Shown here piece after piece: positions 27,208 to 36,130 of a stretch of DNA of 64,000 nucleotides. The stretch lies in assembly GCA_963667605.2 (NCBI GenBank), contig CAXXUZ010000001.1:62001-126000 (forward strand). The letters run 5' to 3'. Position 1 is the first letter of the stretch. Each line of letters opens with the position of its first letter. The notes beneath the pieces are model-generated. The model ran no database searches. It was not told the origin of the DNA and worked only from the letters and a program-made list of their open reading frames with translations. The translations under genes were made by a program, and so were the position numbers. This DNA is from JADLGL01 sp963667605 (lineage in GTDB: Bacteria; Pseudomonadota; Alphaproteobacteria; Rhizobiales; Kaistiaceae).

Positions 27208-29172
27208 ATGACTCGAATGACCTGGAAAGTAACAGCCTCGACTATCGCCTTGGCGGTAGGGTGCGGGGCATCTGGCGCGGCGTTCGCCAATGACGATGTT
27301 TTGGCCCGCCAAAACACAGACGTTGTGCAGCCGAGCATCACCTATAATGGTTGGAACCTCAGCCCGTTTGACCAGATCGATAGAGGCAATGTCGATCAGC
27401 TGCAATTGCAATGGGCATTCCAGCTCGGCGCGCTTGATGAGTATGAAGCGCCACCTCTGGTGGTCGGCAATGTCATGTACATTGTCCATCCGGTGGACGC
27501 GCCCGAAGAGGTGCCGAACTTTGTTACCGCGCATGATCTGACCGACAATGGCCGCATTCTTTGGGAATTCCGGCCTGACATCCCAGACGTTGAAGCCGCC
27601 CGGCAGGCTTGTTGCGGCGATCAGACCCGCGGCATGCAATATGCCGAGGGCAAGATCTTCATGCACACGCTCGACGGACAGGTCTTCGCGCTTGATGCCG
27701 AGACCGGCGAGCCCTTGTGGCGGACGACCGGAGCCGACGCTTCGATCAGAGAGCACACGGCGGGCAACGGCTTGATCGCCGGCGACCTTTACATCATCGG
27801 CAATGCCGGCGGCGAGTATGGTGTCCGCGGCAAGGTTCAGGCCTTCAACATCGACTCAGGCAATCTGCAATGGGTGATGTTCTCGATGGGCCCGAACAAC
27901 GAGGTCGGCGTCGGCCCGCGGTTTGACCCGCAATATGAGTATATGCAGGGGGCCAACCCGGCTCTGGATACATGGTTCGGTGATTCCTGGCGTCACGGTG
28001 GTGGCACCTCCTGGGGTTACTTCACCTTCGATCCGGATCGGAACATGTTCTTCTACGGCACCGGCAATTGCGGCCCCTGGAACCCGGATTATCGTCGTGA
28101 ATGGGGCGTTCTCGATCTCGACGAGAATGGCGGCCTTGCGACCTTCCAGAACAATTGGTGCGCCGCGACCATGGCGCGCGATGCCACCACTGGTGAGTTG
28201 ATCTGGGCTTACGCCAACACCCCAGGCGATCCTTGGGATCTCGATGTACCGCTGATCCATCCGTTGATCGAGTATGAAGGTCAGGATGCAGTTGTGCTGG
28301 CCGCTCGTAATGGCTGGATGTATGTCTGGGATCGCGACAATGGCAGGATCCTCAACGTTCCGTGGATGCACACCTTTGTCGACATCACCATGGGTGTGAA
28401 CCTCGAAACCGGCTTGCCGATATACGTCCCTGACAACTGGTCCTTCACCGACCTTGAGGATCGTCGGCGCTACACCGACGCCGATCCGATGGGAGGAGGT
28501 CGCATTGACGCCGAGGACTATACCGGCACCGAGATTGAGGTGTGCCCTGGCACGTCGGCCCGGAACTGGCAGAACGATGTCTACAATCCGAACCTCGGCC
28601 TCCTCTACACCGTCAACAACACCAGCTGTTCGACCTGGCGGTTCATTGAGGGTGAGTACGAAGCGGGTGCGGGCTATACGTTGTTGGATTTCAACGCCGG
28701 CCCATCGCCGGAGCGTTGGTTCGGTAATGGCGTCGAGGTTGGCCAGACTTTTTACAATTACCAAGATCTGGTCAATGCGCCGGTTACAGAAATCACCAAC
28801 CAGTTGATGGCCAATGATCCACATAACGGAGTGCAAGTGTGGACCGTTGACTACTTCCAGGGTAACGATTCGGCGCCGTTCGGCACGATTACTGACCTGA
28901 TCTTCAAGGGTGGCAAGCATGATGGCGCCTTCCACGCCTATGACGCCGCCACCGGCGAAGAGCTGTGGAAGTTCAACCTCGGAACCGGTTTCGAGGGCAC
29001 GGCGATCAGCTACATGGGCGATGACGGCCGGCAGTATATTGCCGTCATCGGTAGCTCGTCCGGCACCTCAAACGTTGACGCCGGCGATGGACCGAACGCC
29101 GACGAGCGTTGGCGCCGCGGTGGCTCGACGTTGTACGTGTTTGCCCTGCCGACCAGCGTTGCAGGAAACTAG
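27208..29172 (+). CDS. PQQ-dependent methanol/ethanol-family dehydrogenase with lanthanide-type DxD motif
   Basis: A 654-residue periplasmic quinoprotein: signal peptide (STIALAVGCGASGAAFA), then an eight-bladed propeller with Trp-docking repeats (DAETGEPLW, DATTGELIW, DAATGEELWKF). The rare vicinal disulfide is Cys135-Cys136 in RQACCGDQTRGMQYAEG. The active-site region DPWDLDVP has catalytic Asp344 and a second Asp at 346; this extra Asp marks the lanthanide-dependent types (XoxF, PedH), where calcium enzymes have a small residue. Ala/Trp-rich GGGTSWGYFTFDPDRNMFF and YGTGNCGPWNPDYR fit the methanol/ethanol group. The substrate is probably a short alcohol. ATG 27208 was chosen for GGGAGGG 6 bases upstream and the signal peptide. 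No PQQ synthesis genes are in the window. Confidence 0.92.
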   Translation: MTRMTWKVTASTIALAVGCGASGAAFANDDVLARQNTDVVQPSITYNGWNLSPFDQIDRGNVDQLQLQWAFQLGALDEYEAPPLVVGNVMYIVHPVDAPEEVPNFVTAHDLTDNGRILWEFRPDIPDVEAARQACCGDQTRGMQYAEGKIFMHTLDGQVFALDAETGEPLWRTTGADASIREHTAGNGLIAGDLYIIGNAGGEYGVRGKVQAFNIDSGNLQWVMFSMGPNNEVGVGPRFDPQYEYMQGANPALDTWFGDSWRHGGGTSWGYFTFDPDRNMFFYGTGNCGPWNPDYRREWGVLDLDENGGLATFQNNWCAATMARDATTGELIWAYANTPGDPWDLDVPLIHPLIEYEGQDAVVLAARNGWMYVWDRDNGRILNVPWMHTFVDITMGVNLETGLPIYVPDNWSFTDLEDRRRYTDADPMGGGRIDAEDYTGTEIEVCPGTSARNWQNDVYNPNLGLLYTVNNTSCSTWRFIEGEYEAGAGYTLLDFNAGPSPERWFGNGVEVGQTFYNYQDLVNAPVTEITNQLMANDPHNGVQVWTVDYFQGNDSAPFGTITDLIFKGGKHDGAFHAYDAATGEELWKFNLGTGFEGTAISYMGDDGRQYIAVIGSSSGTSNVDAGDGPNADERWRRGGSTLYVFALPTSVAGN

Positions 29173-29188
29173 ACACATCCAAGAAATG

Positions 29189-29214
29189 GGATCCCGGCTT
29201 GAACGCCGGGATCC
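29189..29214 (+). terminator. Hairpin after the PQQ dehydrogenase gene
   Basis: A perfect 10-base inverted repeat, GGATCCCGGC - TTGAAC - GCCGGGATCC, begins 17 bases after the stop codon. The following text (TACCCTTG) is a poor U-tract, so it may be a weak terminator or an attenuator or mRNA-stabilising hairpin that sets the ratio of dehydrogenase to the downstream binding-protein genes. Confidence 0.5.
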
Positions 29215-29368
29215 TACCCTTGAGACAGGGCGGGGCCTTGTCTCTGCAGCGACGGGGCATGGCTTTCCTCTGCCGTTTTTGCTGAAAGGTCCGGCTGTAG
29301 AGCTGCCGGAGCAGAGTGCCGATGCGAAACCCTCCGATCGGCACATCACGGATCGCCATGGAACGGAT

Positions 29369-30232
29369 ATGAGACGAAAGCTGTCGTCGGTCGGTGATCG
29401 ACTGCTATGCCGCCAGTGGCGGCATCGAGCAATACCGGCACTGCTCGCCAGCTTGCTGGCTTTCTTACTGACGCCCGGGGTTTCCCAAGCTCAGGATTGG
29501 GAACTCATTGTGTGCGCCGACCCCAACGCCCCTCCCTTTTCCCAACGGGACGAGACTGGCTTCGAAAACCAGATTGCGTATATCCTTGCCGATGAACTTG
29601 GCGCGACGCTGACGTTTTTTTGGATTCCACAAGCACGGACATTGATGAGCGAGCGGTTTCGGATCGGCGCTTGTGACCTCATCATCGGTCTTCCGGAGTC
29701 CTCTGCCGGGACACTTTCCACGCTGACCTACTACCGAAGCCCATATGTTTTCGTCTATCGCGCAGATGAGGACTACGACATCTTTACTTTCGACGACCCG
29801 ATACTCCGAGACCTCCGTCTTGGTGTTGAGCCGACCAACAGCCCAGCTGCCCTCGCCCTCGAGCGCCGGGGTTTGGGGGCGAACATAGTCCTGGAAGTCG
29901 ATTTTGTGGTGAGAAACGTTGTTGATCCCGTCATCGCGGCCGTCGCCGCCGGCGAAATCGACGTCGCCATAATGTGGGGTCCCACGGCCGGATACCATGC
30001 CCAACAGTCGACGGTCGAGCTGATCGTGATGCCGGTGCCACTGTTCGAACCGCCATTCATACCGATGTTCATCAACATGGTAATTGGCGTTCGCCTTGGC
30101 GACGAGTCTTTCAGGGACCTGCTGGACATCGCCATCGTCAATCGGTGGGACGACATACAGGCGGTCTTGGAAGAGCTTGACATTCCAAGGATGCCCCTGG
30201 TGCCGCCAATTATTACGCTGGAGCTCCCCTGA
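29369..30232 (+). CDS. Quinoprotein dehydrogenase-associated periplasmic substrate-binding-like protein (XoxJ/MoxJ type)
   Basis: A 287-residue secreted protein with the fold of family 3 solute-binding proteins. The signal peptide (LLASLLAFLLTPGVSQA) is followed by the family opening VCADPNAPPFSQRDETGFEN and QIAYILADELGATLTFFWIP, typical of the MoxJ/XoxJ group. Such proteins sit next to PQQ alcohol dehydrogenases and are thought to help activate or mature the enzyme, not to feed a transporter; no permease or ATPase follows here. ATG 29369 was chosen because it opens a signal peptide and has GGAACGG upstream. It overlaps the next gene by one base (TGATG). Confidence 0.86.
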   Translation: MRRKLSSVGDRLLCRQWRHRAIPALLASLLAFLLTPGVSQAQDWELIVCADPNAPPFSQRDETGFENQIAYILADELGATLTFFWIPQARTLMSERFRIGACDLIIGLPESSAGTLSTLTYYRSPYVFVYRADEDYDIFTFDDPILRDLRLGVEPTNSPAALALERRGLGANIVLEVDFVVRNVVDPVIAAVAAGEIDVAIMWGPTAGYHAQQSTVELIVMPVPLFEPPFIPMFINMVIGVRLGDESFRDLLDIAIVNRWDDIQAVLEELDIPRMPLVPPIITLELP

Positions 30233-31554
30233 TGTGGGCTCCAACCCGGCGCCAATTGCTGGCAGGTAGCGGCGCGATTATCGCGTCGTCGAGCTTGACA
30301 AATGTCACGCGAGCGCAATCGGCCAGCATGGTGCCACTGCGCGTCGGCGTCGTCATGCCCGCAAGTACTGGCCTCACGAAAGTGAAAACATCGATCAATG
30401 ATCTGATCGGCGATGCGGGACGCCAAGGATCACTCGTCGCCGAGGCCCGTATCGGGGACGAGGCTTTGCTGGACGACATACGCCTTGTTCTACTCATGGC
30501 CAGTGCGCCGTCGGCCGAGAGCAGCCAACGCGCCGGTCATCGCTTGGTGGCGACCGGAGACATTGACGCGCTTGTTGGTGGCGTCGGAGCAGGCCAGACG
30601 GATGTCCTGGGTGCAATTGCCGAAAAGGCGGAAATACCTTTCTTCAACGTTGGTTCGCCTCGGGACGTGCTGCGCCGAGCCGATTGCCGCCGCTTCACCT
30701 TTCACATCGAGGCCAGCGCGGCAATGTATCTGGATGCGATGGTGGCATGGGGAGCGGCGCAGGGTTACCGGCGATGGTTTGTGGTCCACGAGAACAACGC
30801 CGATGGTGAGGATCTAGTTCGCCGTGGTGTGACTGCGGTGAACCGCCATGGCGCTGGCGGCGAAGTGGTCGGCGCAGCCCCGGCGATCCCCCTCCAGCCG
30901 TTCTACGGGCCACAAATCAACGCGGCACGTGACGCCGATACCGACGCGTTTCTCGTGTTGCTGAGTGACATCGATCAGATCGCTTTCGTTGCCCAGCAGG
31001 AAAGCGTCGATTTCATTGTTCCGACGGTGCTGTTTCCTCACCCCAATACCCAGACGCGTGACTATATGGCTGCGTTTCGTGAGTTCACGCGTGGGATCAC
31101 CCAGGACTACCGATTCGCTTTGTGGGACACGACGCTGGAAGCGCGTGGAGCAGCCGAATTCAACACCCGCTACATCACCCGCTGGGGCGATCCCACTGAT
31201 CCGACTGCATGGTCGTCCTTCCATGCCATCAGAATTCTCTTTGAGACAGTCAGGGCGATCGGAACAACAGATGGTCCGGCCGTGGTCGACTACCTTGAAA
31301 ACGCTGGGACAGAGTTTGACCTGCTCAAGGGGCCGGGGACTTCGTTCCGTCCATGGGACCACCAACTGCGGCAGCCACTCTATCTCGTCAAAGTGGACCA
31401 GGACGCCGTCTGGGATCGCACCACGCCCTCAAGCCGCGTGGCAATTGCTGAGGTCGCCGGTGAGCTGCCCGACCTCGGCGAACAAGTCGTCGATCCCGTG
31501 GCGCTCCTCGATCTGTTTGGCGATGGACCTGAGGGTCCCAATTGCAGCGTCTAA
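30232..31554 (+). CDS. PQQ-dependent alcohol dehydrogenase system ABC-type (family 1) substrate-binding protein
   Basis: A 440-residue protein with a twin-arginine-like signal (TRRQLLAGSGAIIASS) and a type 1 periplasmic binding fold (leucine/amide/branched-chain group): LRVGVVMPASTGL, DALVGGVGAGQTDVL, IPFFNVGSPRDVLR, YRRWFVVHENNADGEDLVRR. Proteins of this kind are regularly clustered with PQQ alcohol dehydrogenases in proteobacteria. The usual further cluster members (propeller protein, ABC permease and ATPase) are not present here; an IS3 element and gene debris follow, so the cluster may have been truncated by insertion. It is translationally coupled to the preceding XoxJ-like gene. Confidence 0.84.
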   Translation: MWAPTRRQLLAGSGAIIASSSLTNVTRAQSASMVPLRVGVVMPASTGLTKVKTSINDLIGDAGRQGSLVAEARIGDEALLDDIRLVLLMASAPSAESSQRAGHRLVATGDIDALVGGVGAGQTDVLGAIAEKAEIPFFNVGSPRDVLRRADCRRFTFHIEASAAMYLDAMVAWGAAQGYRRWFVVHENNADGEDLVRRGVTAVNRHGAGGEVVGAAPAIPLQPFYGPQINAARDADTDAFLVLLSDIDQIAFVAQQESVDFIVPTVLFPHPNTQTRDYMAAFREFTRGITQDYRFALWDTTLEARGAAEFNTRYITRWGDPTDPTAWSSFHAIRILFETVRAIGTTDGPAVVDYLENAGTEFDLLKGPGTSFRPWDHQLRQPLYLVKVDQDAVWDRTTPSSRVAIAEVAGELPDLGEQVVDPVALLDLFGDGPEGPNCSV

Positions 31555-31638
31555 GACCCGATCGGCTTCTTGCCAGCTCGATGGGGGAGTCAAGACGTCG
31601 TCACCAAACGTGACCGGTCAAACGGCCCGCCGCCGCGG

Positions 31639-31902
31639 CTAGCCCGCTGCCATTGCCCCGTAATTGGCGCTTGTGCCGTTGATCTCGAGCTCGAGGATCG
31701 CGTCGATCTGCTCGGGCGTGGGCGTGTGTCCGTAAATCTTCGGGTACCATTCGGTGATTTCCGAGCGGATGTCGAAATTGAAATGGTCTGGATAGAGAAG
31801 ATTGGCGAGCCACATCCACGCTAGCGGTGATTCAATGCTGCCGGGACCCCAGCGATAGCTGTCCGGCGTCAGCGCCCCTGGGACAGATTGGGCGGATTGA
31901 AC
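31639..31902 (-). pseudogene. C-terminal fragment of an iron/cobalamin-type ABC substrate-binding protein
   Basis: The minus-strand frame encodes only the last 85-90 residues of a class III (helical-backbone) binding protein: SYRWGPGSIESPLAWMWLAN, LLYPDHFNFDIRSEITEWYP and TPEQIDAILELEING. These are usual for the C-terminal lobe of metal-chelate (siderophore, haem, B12) binding proteins. The upstream part is cut off by the IS3 end at about 31902, and I do not find it on the other side of the element. Its position next to a lanthanide-type dehydrogenase raises the idea of metal or lanthanophore uptake, but this is speculation. Confidence 0.7.
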
Positions 31903-31945
31903 AAGAGAGGGTTTCTGGCTCATCTTAACCCACGAGGGATTGAAG

Positions 31946-32320
31946 ATGAGACGGAACACCAATCACCAGAAAGCATCGGCCGAGAAGGTCGTGAAGGACA
32001 TCCGGCGGGCGACTCGTCGGCAGTTCGGCGCCGAAGAGAAGATCCGGATCGTTCTGGAGGGCCTGCGCGGCGAGGACAGTATCGCTGAGCTGTGTCGCCG
32101 TGAGGGGATCAACCAGAACCTCTATTACCGCTGGTCGAAGGACTTCCTGGAGGCCGGGAAGAAGCGCCTGGCGGGTGACACTGCCCGTGAGGCTACCTCC
32201 GATGAGGTCCGGCATCTTCGCAGTGAGGCACTGGCACTCAAGGAGGCCGTTGCTGACCTGACGCTGGACAACCGTCTACTCAAAAAAAGCATGATCGCGG
32301 ATGGGGGAGAGGAGGCATGA
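31946..32320 (+). CDS. IS3-family transposase OrfA (helix-turn-helix)
   Basis: A 124-residue DNA-binding subunit. A helix-turn-helix of the transposase 8 type (RRQFGAEEKIRIVLEGLRGE, SIAELCRREGINQNLYYRWS) is followed by a leucine-zipper-like tail (EALALKEAVADLTLDNRLL). It recognises the IS ends. Its last codons overlap OrfB by ATGA, so coupling, not the slippery-site frameshift of many IS3 members, links the two frames. ATG 31946 is preferred over TTG 31940. Confidence 0.9.
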   Translation: MRRNTNHQKASAEKVVKDIRRATRRQFGAEEKIRIVLEGLRGEDSIAELCRREGINQNLYYRWSKDFLEAGKKRLAGDTAREATSDEVRHLRSEALALKEAVADLTLDNRLLKKSMIADGGEEA

Positions 32321-33297
32321 GGTATCCACTATCGGAGAAGCTGGAGATCATCCGGCTGGTTGAGCGATCCCATCTGCCGGCCAAGCGCACGCTGGCGCAG
32401 TTGGGCATTCCCCGCACCTCGTTTTATCGCTGGTACGACCGCTGTCTGACCGGCGGACCGGAGGCCCTGGAGGACCGCCGCTCGCGGCCTGGCCAAGTCT
32501 GGAACCGTATCCCCGATGAGGTGAGAGACCGGATCGTACAGCTGGCGCTGGACGAGACGGATCTGTCGCCGCGGGAACTGGCTGTCCGGTTCACAGACAC
32601 AGAGGGCTACTTTGTATCGGAATCCTCGGTTTATCGACTGCTCAAGGCCCATGATCTGATCACCAGCCCGGCCTTTATCGTCCTCAAGGCGTCCGACGAG
32701 TTCCAGGACAAGACCACGGCGCCAAACCAGCTCTGGCAGACCGACTTCACTTACCTCAAGGTCATTGATTGGGGCTGGTTCTACCTCTCCACCGTGCTCG
32801 ACGACTTCTCGCGCACCATTATCGCGTGGAAGCTCTGCACCACGATGAAGGCCGAGGACGTCACCGATACGCTGGAACTGGCGCTCAAGGCGTCAGGTCG
32901 CGATCGGGCAACGGTCATTCACAAGCCACGGCTCCTGTCTGACAACGGCTCCAGCTACATCGCCGACGATCTGGCCAAATGGCTCGACGACCGCGATATG
33001 GAGCACATTCGCGGCGCTCCCTATCATCCGCAAACCCAGGGCAAGATCGAGCGTTGGCATCAAACCCTGAAGAACCGCATCCTTTTGGAAAATTACTATC
33101 TGCCTGGCGACCTGGAGACACAGATCGAGGCCTTCGTCGGCCACTACAATTATCACCGCTACCACGAGAGCCTGGGCAACCTCACGCCGGCCGATGTCTA
33201 CTTCGGGCGCGGCCAGACCATCCTGTTGAAAAGAGAAAAGATCAAACAAAAGACGCTACAAACCCGGCGCTTGCAATACCGCAAAACCGCCGCATAA
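32317..33297 (+). CDS. IS3-family transposase OrfB (DDE integrase)
   Basis: A 326-residue catalytic subunit. An N-terminal helix-turn-helix (LAQLGIPRTSFYRWYDRCL) precedes an rve-type integrase core with the DDE triad: D in WQTDFTYLKV, D in LLSDNGSSY and E in HPQTQGKIERWHQTL. The frame is intact, so the element is probably active. Confidence 0.92.
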   Translation: MRYPLSEKLEIIRLVERSHLPAKRTLAQLGIPRTSFYRWYDRCLTGGPEALEDRRSRPGQVWNRIPDEVRDRIVQLALDETDLSPRELAVRFTDTEGYFVSESSVYRLLKAHDLITSPAFIVLKASDEFQDKTTAPNQLWQTDFTYLKVIDWGWFYLSTVLDDFSRTIIAWKLCTTMKAEDVTDTLELALKASGRDRATVIHKPRLLSDNGSSYIADDLAKWLDDRDMEHIRGAPYHPQTQGKIERWHQTLKNRILLENYYLPGDLETQIEAFVGHYNYHRYHESLGNLTPADVYFGRGQTILLKREKIKQKTLQTRRLQYRKTAA

Positions 33298-33331
33298 AAT
33301 GACCAACCAGATGGGCCGAACCCTCTCTTAA

Positions 33332-33550
33332 ATCAGGCCGCTCATCGGTTCCAAATTACCTGACGACGGACACTCCGTTCAGGCGCGGTTGGCTCCGGCA
33401 CTTCTGACCATTGTACCCGTTGTGGTGGCCGCGGCGGTGCTGCTGCCGCCAGATCTTGGGGTATCGATTCCGATTGCTGGGGTCTTAGGCATCGCGCTGA
33501 CTTTTGCCCTCGGCGATTTTGCTCGGCGAAGGGGTAAAATGGGATCTTGA
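33332..33550 (+). pseudogene. Fragment of a small two-helix membrane protein, 5' end cut by IS3
   Basis: The frame is open for 72 codons from the IS3 edge: LPDDGHSVQARLAPALLTIV, a hydrophobic helix (PVVVAAAVLLP), a second (VSIPIAGVLGIALTFALG) and a basic end (DFARRRGKMGS, TGA). It has no start codon because the IS3 end abuts it. The layout, a short cytoplasmic start followed by a helical hairpin, resembles small helper membrane proteins found with uncharacterised alpha/beta-hydrolase or nucleotide-signalling loci, but I cannot name a family. Confidence 0.5.
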
Positions 33551-33756
33551 CCCATGGACCCGATGTGACGCTTCGCGGAATTTCTAGACGGTCGTATGCT
33601 CCACGCATGAACAACATTGGCGGCGAGCACCGCCACGCTGGACCATACCAAGCACGATGGATGGTCTTATCGTCACGCACCCTTTCAGAATTCGCTGCGT
33701 CCGCGTCGGGAGACGCCCTTAAGGCGGGCAGTGACACGTTGCCGGTGGAAACGGGA

Positions 33757-34261
33757 TCAGCTCAGCTCGTGAACGTTCTTGTCAGTATTGTAGCTCGTTC
33801 CCTGAATTGGCAGGCCAGCATCTCCATGAAGCACCTTCTTGAAGAAGGCCTCGACGGTCGAGTTTGCTTTTGCAGTGTTGCCAAAGTACTGATGTTTCTT
33901 GATGACTTTCTTTCCGTCGGTCAGGTCGAAATAAGTCACTCGGGGAGAGACGAGACCTGTGGTGGTATTGCCCAGCCTCTCGGGGTTGACAACCTCAGAT
34001 ACGTTTAAGATGCGGTCGCGCTCGTTGATTGTCGCGTAGACGCTTCTGGCGTATTTGAGCCCGTTGGTCCATCGCGGGTGGACGTCGAGGTCGACGTCCG
34101 CGGCGTCCAGAACAATATTATCAAATATTCGCGTTTCGTTCGAGAATATCGGATTGCGAATGAACTGCTCGAACATGTAATTGCTGAGACTCCATACGAT
34201 CAAATTCAGAGATATTTCGCACAGCTCGTCTGGATTCTGGCTGACGTAGAATCCTATTTTT
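33757..34261 (-). pseudogene. C-terminal part of an alpha/beta-hydrolase-like protein (DUF900 type), 5' end replaced by IS630
   Basis: The minus-strand frame gives about 165 codons: VSQNPDELCEISLNLIVWSL, SNYMFEQFIRNPIFSNETRI, FDNIVLDAADVDLDVHPRW, VYATINERDRILNVSEV, NPERLGNTTTG. The order DNIVLxAADVD, VYxxxNDRxL and RLGN is that of DUF900-type alpha/beta hydrolases, where the Asp and a later His complete the catalytic triad; the nucleophile Ser region is lost. The part beyond 34261 is the IS630 remnant, so the 647-base open frame to 34404 is a chimera. The AT-rich codon use is unlike the housekeeping genes, suggesting transfer. Confidence 0.6.
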
Positions 34262-34422
34262 TCAAGCGCGGCGTCTTCCACTCGATCGTCGATCTCCAGG
34301 CCACCATCAACCGCTTCCTCGAACACACCAACAACGATCCGCAGCCCTTCATCTGGACAAAGGATCCCGACAAAATCATCGCCGCTGTCAGACGGGGGCA
34401 CCAAGCGTTAGATTCCATCCAC
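34262..34422 (+). mobile_element. IS630 remnant, right end only (161 bases)
   Basis: It matches 8120-8280 of copy 1 over its whole length with very few differences (gacgggggcacc for gacacgggcacc). It shares the Phe and Lys codons of copy 1 (NRFLEH, DPDKI), so it derives from a copy-1-like element. It ends in CAC followed by TAG, again a CTAG target. The left 985 bases are gone, joined directly to the hydrolase fragment. Confidence 0.9.
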
Positions 34423-34684
34423 TAGCAATGCTTCCGCGTTTTATGGCGGCGTTTATCTTTCGACCAACAACTATATATCGACATTAGACACGTTGCTGAC
34501 TTCGATTTACTATACGCATTCCACGGCCGGATATTATTGGAACTCTACCGCGACGATCACGCGCCCCAGCTGGGTGGTGCCAGGCACCACCTACCTCATC
34601 GGCGTAGTGGCCGACTATCAGGGCGGAATCAATGAAAGCAAAGAGAGCAATAACGCCAGTGCTGGTGTGGCGATCACGGTCCCC

Positions 34685-35385
34685 GTGGTGCAACCGACGG
34701 TCTCGATTGCCGATGCGAGCGTCACAGAGGAAGGGACGCTAGCCTTCCGGGTGAGCCTGAGCGCGCTGCGAGCGTCACAGAGGAAGGGACGCTAGCCTTC
34801 CGGGTGAGCCTGAGCGCGGCGACCAATCAAGAAGTAATCGTCTACTTCACGATAAACAACGGGACGGCGGACTATGACGATTACGTCAGCTGGCAAGGAT
34901 TTGTCAGGATCGCAGCAGGCAGCACTTCGACCTATCTCAATGTGGACACCAATTCCGACAATGATGTTTAGGGCGATGAGACCATCATTGTCACGCTGGT
35001 CTCGCCGTCAGGTGCCACGATCGGCGACGGGACCGCGATCGGCACCATAGTCAACGACGACGTGGTGCAACCGACGGTCTCGATTGCCGATGCGAGCGTC
35101 ACAGAGGGAGGGACGCTAGCCTTCCGGGTGAGCCTGAGCGCGGCGACCAATCAAGAAGTAACCGTCTACTTCACGATAAACAACGGGACGGCGGACTATG
35201 ACGATTACGTCAGCTGGCAAGGATTTGTCAGGATCGCGGCAGGCAGCACTTCGACCTACCTCAATGTGGACACCAATTCCGACAATGATGTTTAGGGCGA
35301 TGAGACCATCATTGTCACGCTGGTCTCGCCGTCAGGTGCCACGATCGGCGACGGGACCGCGATCGGCACCATAGTCAACGACGAC
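34685..35385 (+). repeat. Two near-identical 324-base Calx-beta units
   Basis: Unit A starts at 34685 and unit B at 35062; both begin gtggtgcaaccgacggtctc and end gtcaacgacgac. Unit A is 377 bases because it carries a 53-base internal duplication; unit B is 324 bases (108 codons). They differ at only a few positions, and both carry the same in-frame TAG (gatgtttagggcgatgag) where Calx-beta domains have Glu. Confidence 0.9.
34715..34820 (+). repeat. 53-base perfect tandem duplication inside the first Calx-beta unit
   Basis: 34715-34767 is repeated at 34768-34820 (gcgagcgtcacagaggaagg and on). 53 is not a multiple of three, so it shifts the frame and ends the CARDB-containing frame at 34795. 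The lack of differences shows it is recent. Confidence 0.9.
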
Positions 35386-36130
35386 GTGCCATTCCTGAAC
35401 GATCAGGTCAGCTCGCCTCATGTCTCTGCGCAGGACGTCCTGGACGGAACGTTCTTCGCGCGAGCGGTGTATGGCGATCAGTACATCGGAGCGGCCTATA
35501 GAGGGGTCGATGACGACGATCTCGGTATGGATGATCGCTATCGAGCTTATCTGAATGAGGAGGGATGGACGCTGCTCGATAGCGACCCCCTAGGCACGAA
35601 CGCAGACCTGTTCACGGAAGACGGCCTTTTCGGCAGAGACACTGACGCTCAAGCGCTTGTTGCCATCAATGACGCTGGAACATTGATGCTCGCCTTTAGG
35701 GGAAGCGACTCAGGGTTTGATACATTCTTCTTGGGCCAAGCGTTTACCGGCAGCGGTCAATATGATCCGGCATCACTATGTGTTATTTGACGATTTGATA
35801 GACGCGGTTCTCGCCTATGTAAGTGATTCTGATAACGGGATCAGCCGAGTAGTTGTCTCCGGACACAGTCTCGGTGGCGTAATGGCCGACAGTATTCACT
35901 CAGCGTTGTCGGAGTCTCGCTCGACTGCGGTCGACGCTCGACATTTTGCTGCAATACCGGGCGTTGAGCTTTTGATTATTTCGATTGCCTCATCCGGCAT
36001 AGATGAACTTCTTTTCACCGACACATCAGGGTCGAGTTTCCTCAACGAAAACTATGATTATTCTGTTGCAGGGAACCCCGGCGATTTCTCTCTAACCACT
36101 CCTTCGAACTTCTACGTCGGCTTCGCCCAT

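Larger units (their letters stand above)
31900..33332 (+). mobile_element. IS3-family insertion sequence
   Basis: Two overlapping transposase frames lie between imperfect inverted repeats: AAGAGAGGGTTTCTGGCTCATC at 31903-31924 and, reversed, AAGAGAGGGTTCGGCCCATCTG ending at 33329. The outer ends are uncertain by a few bases and no clear target duplication is visible, so a deletion may have removed one flank. Left flank: a binding-protein fragment. Right flank: a membrane-protein fragment. Confidence 0.85.

Noticed and set aside
33757..34404. 215-residue minus-strand protein as one intact gene
   Set aside because: Its first 50 or so codons are antisense IS630 sequence; only the part below 34261 resembles a hydrolase.
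34078..34425. Plus-strand frame that appears to fuse a new N-terminus to the IS630 transposase C-terminus
   Set aside because: The first two thirds are the antisense of the hydrolase fragment; the join is accidental at the IS remnant edge.
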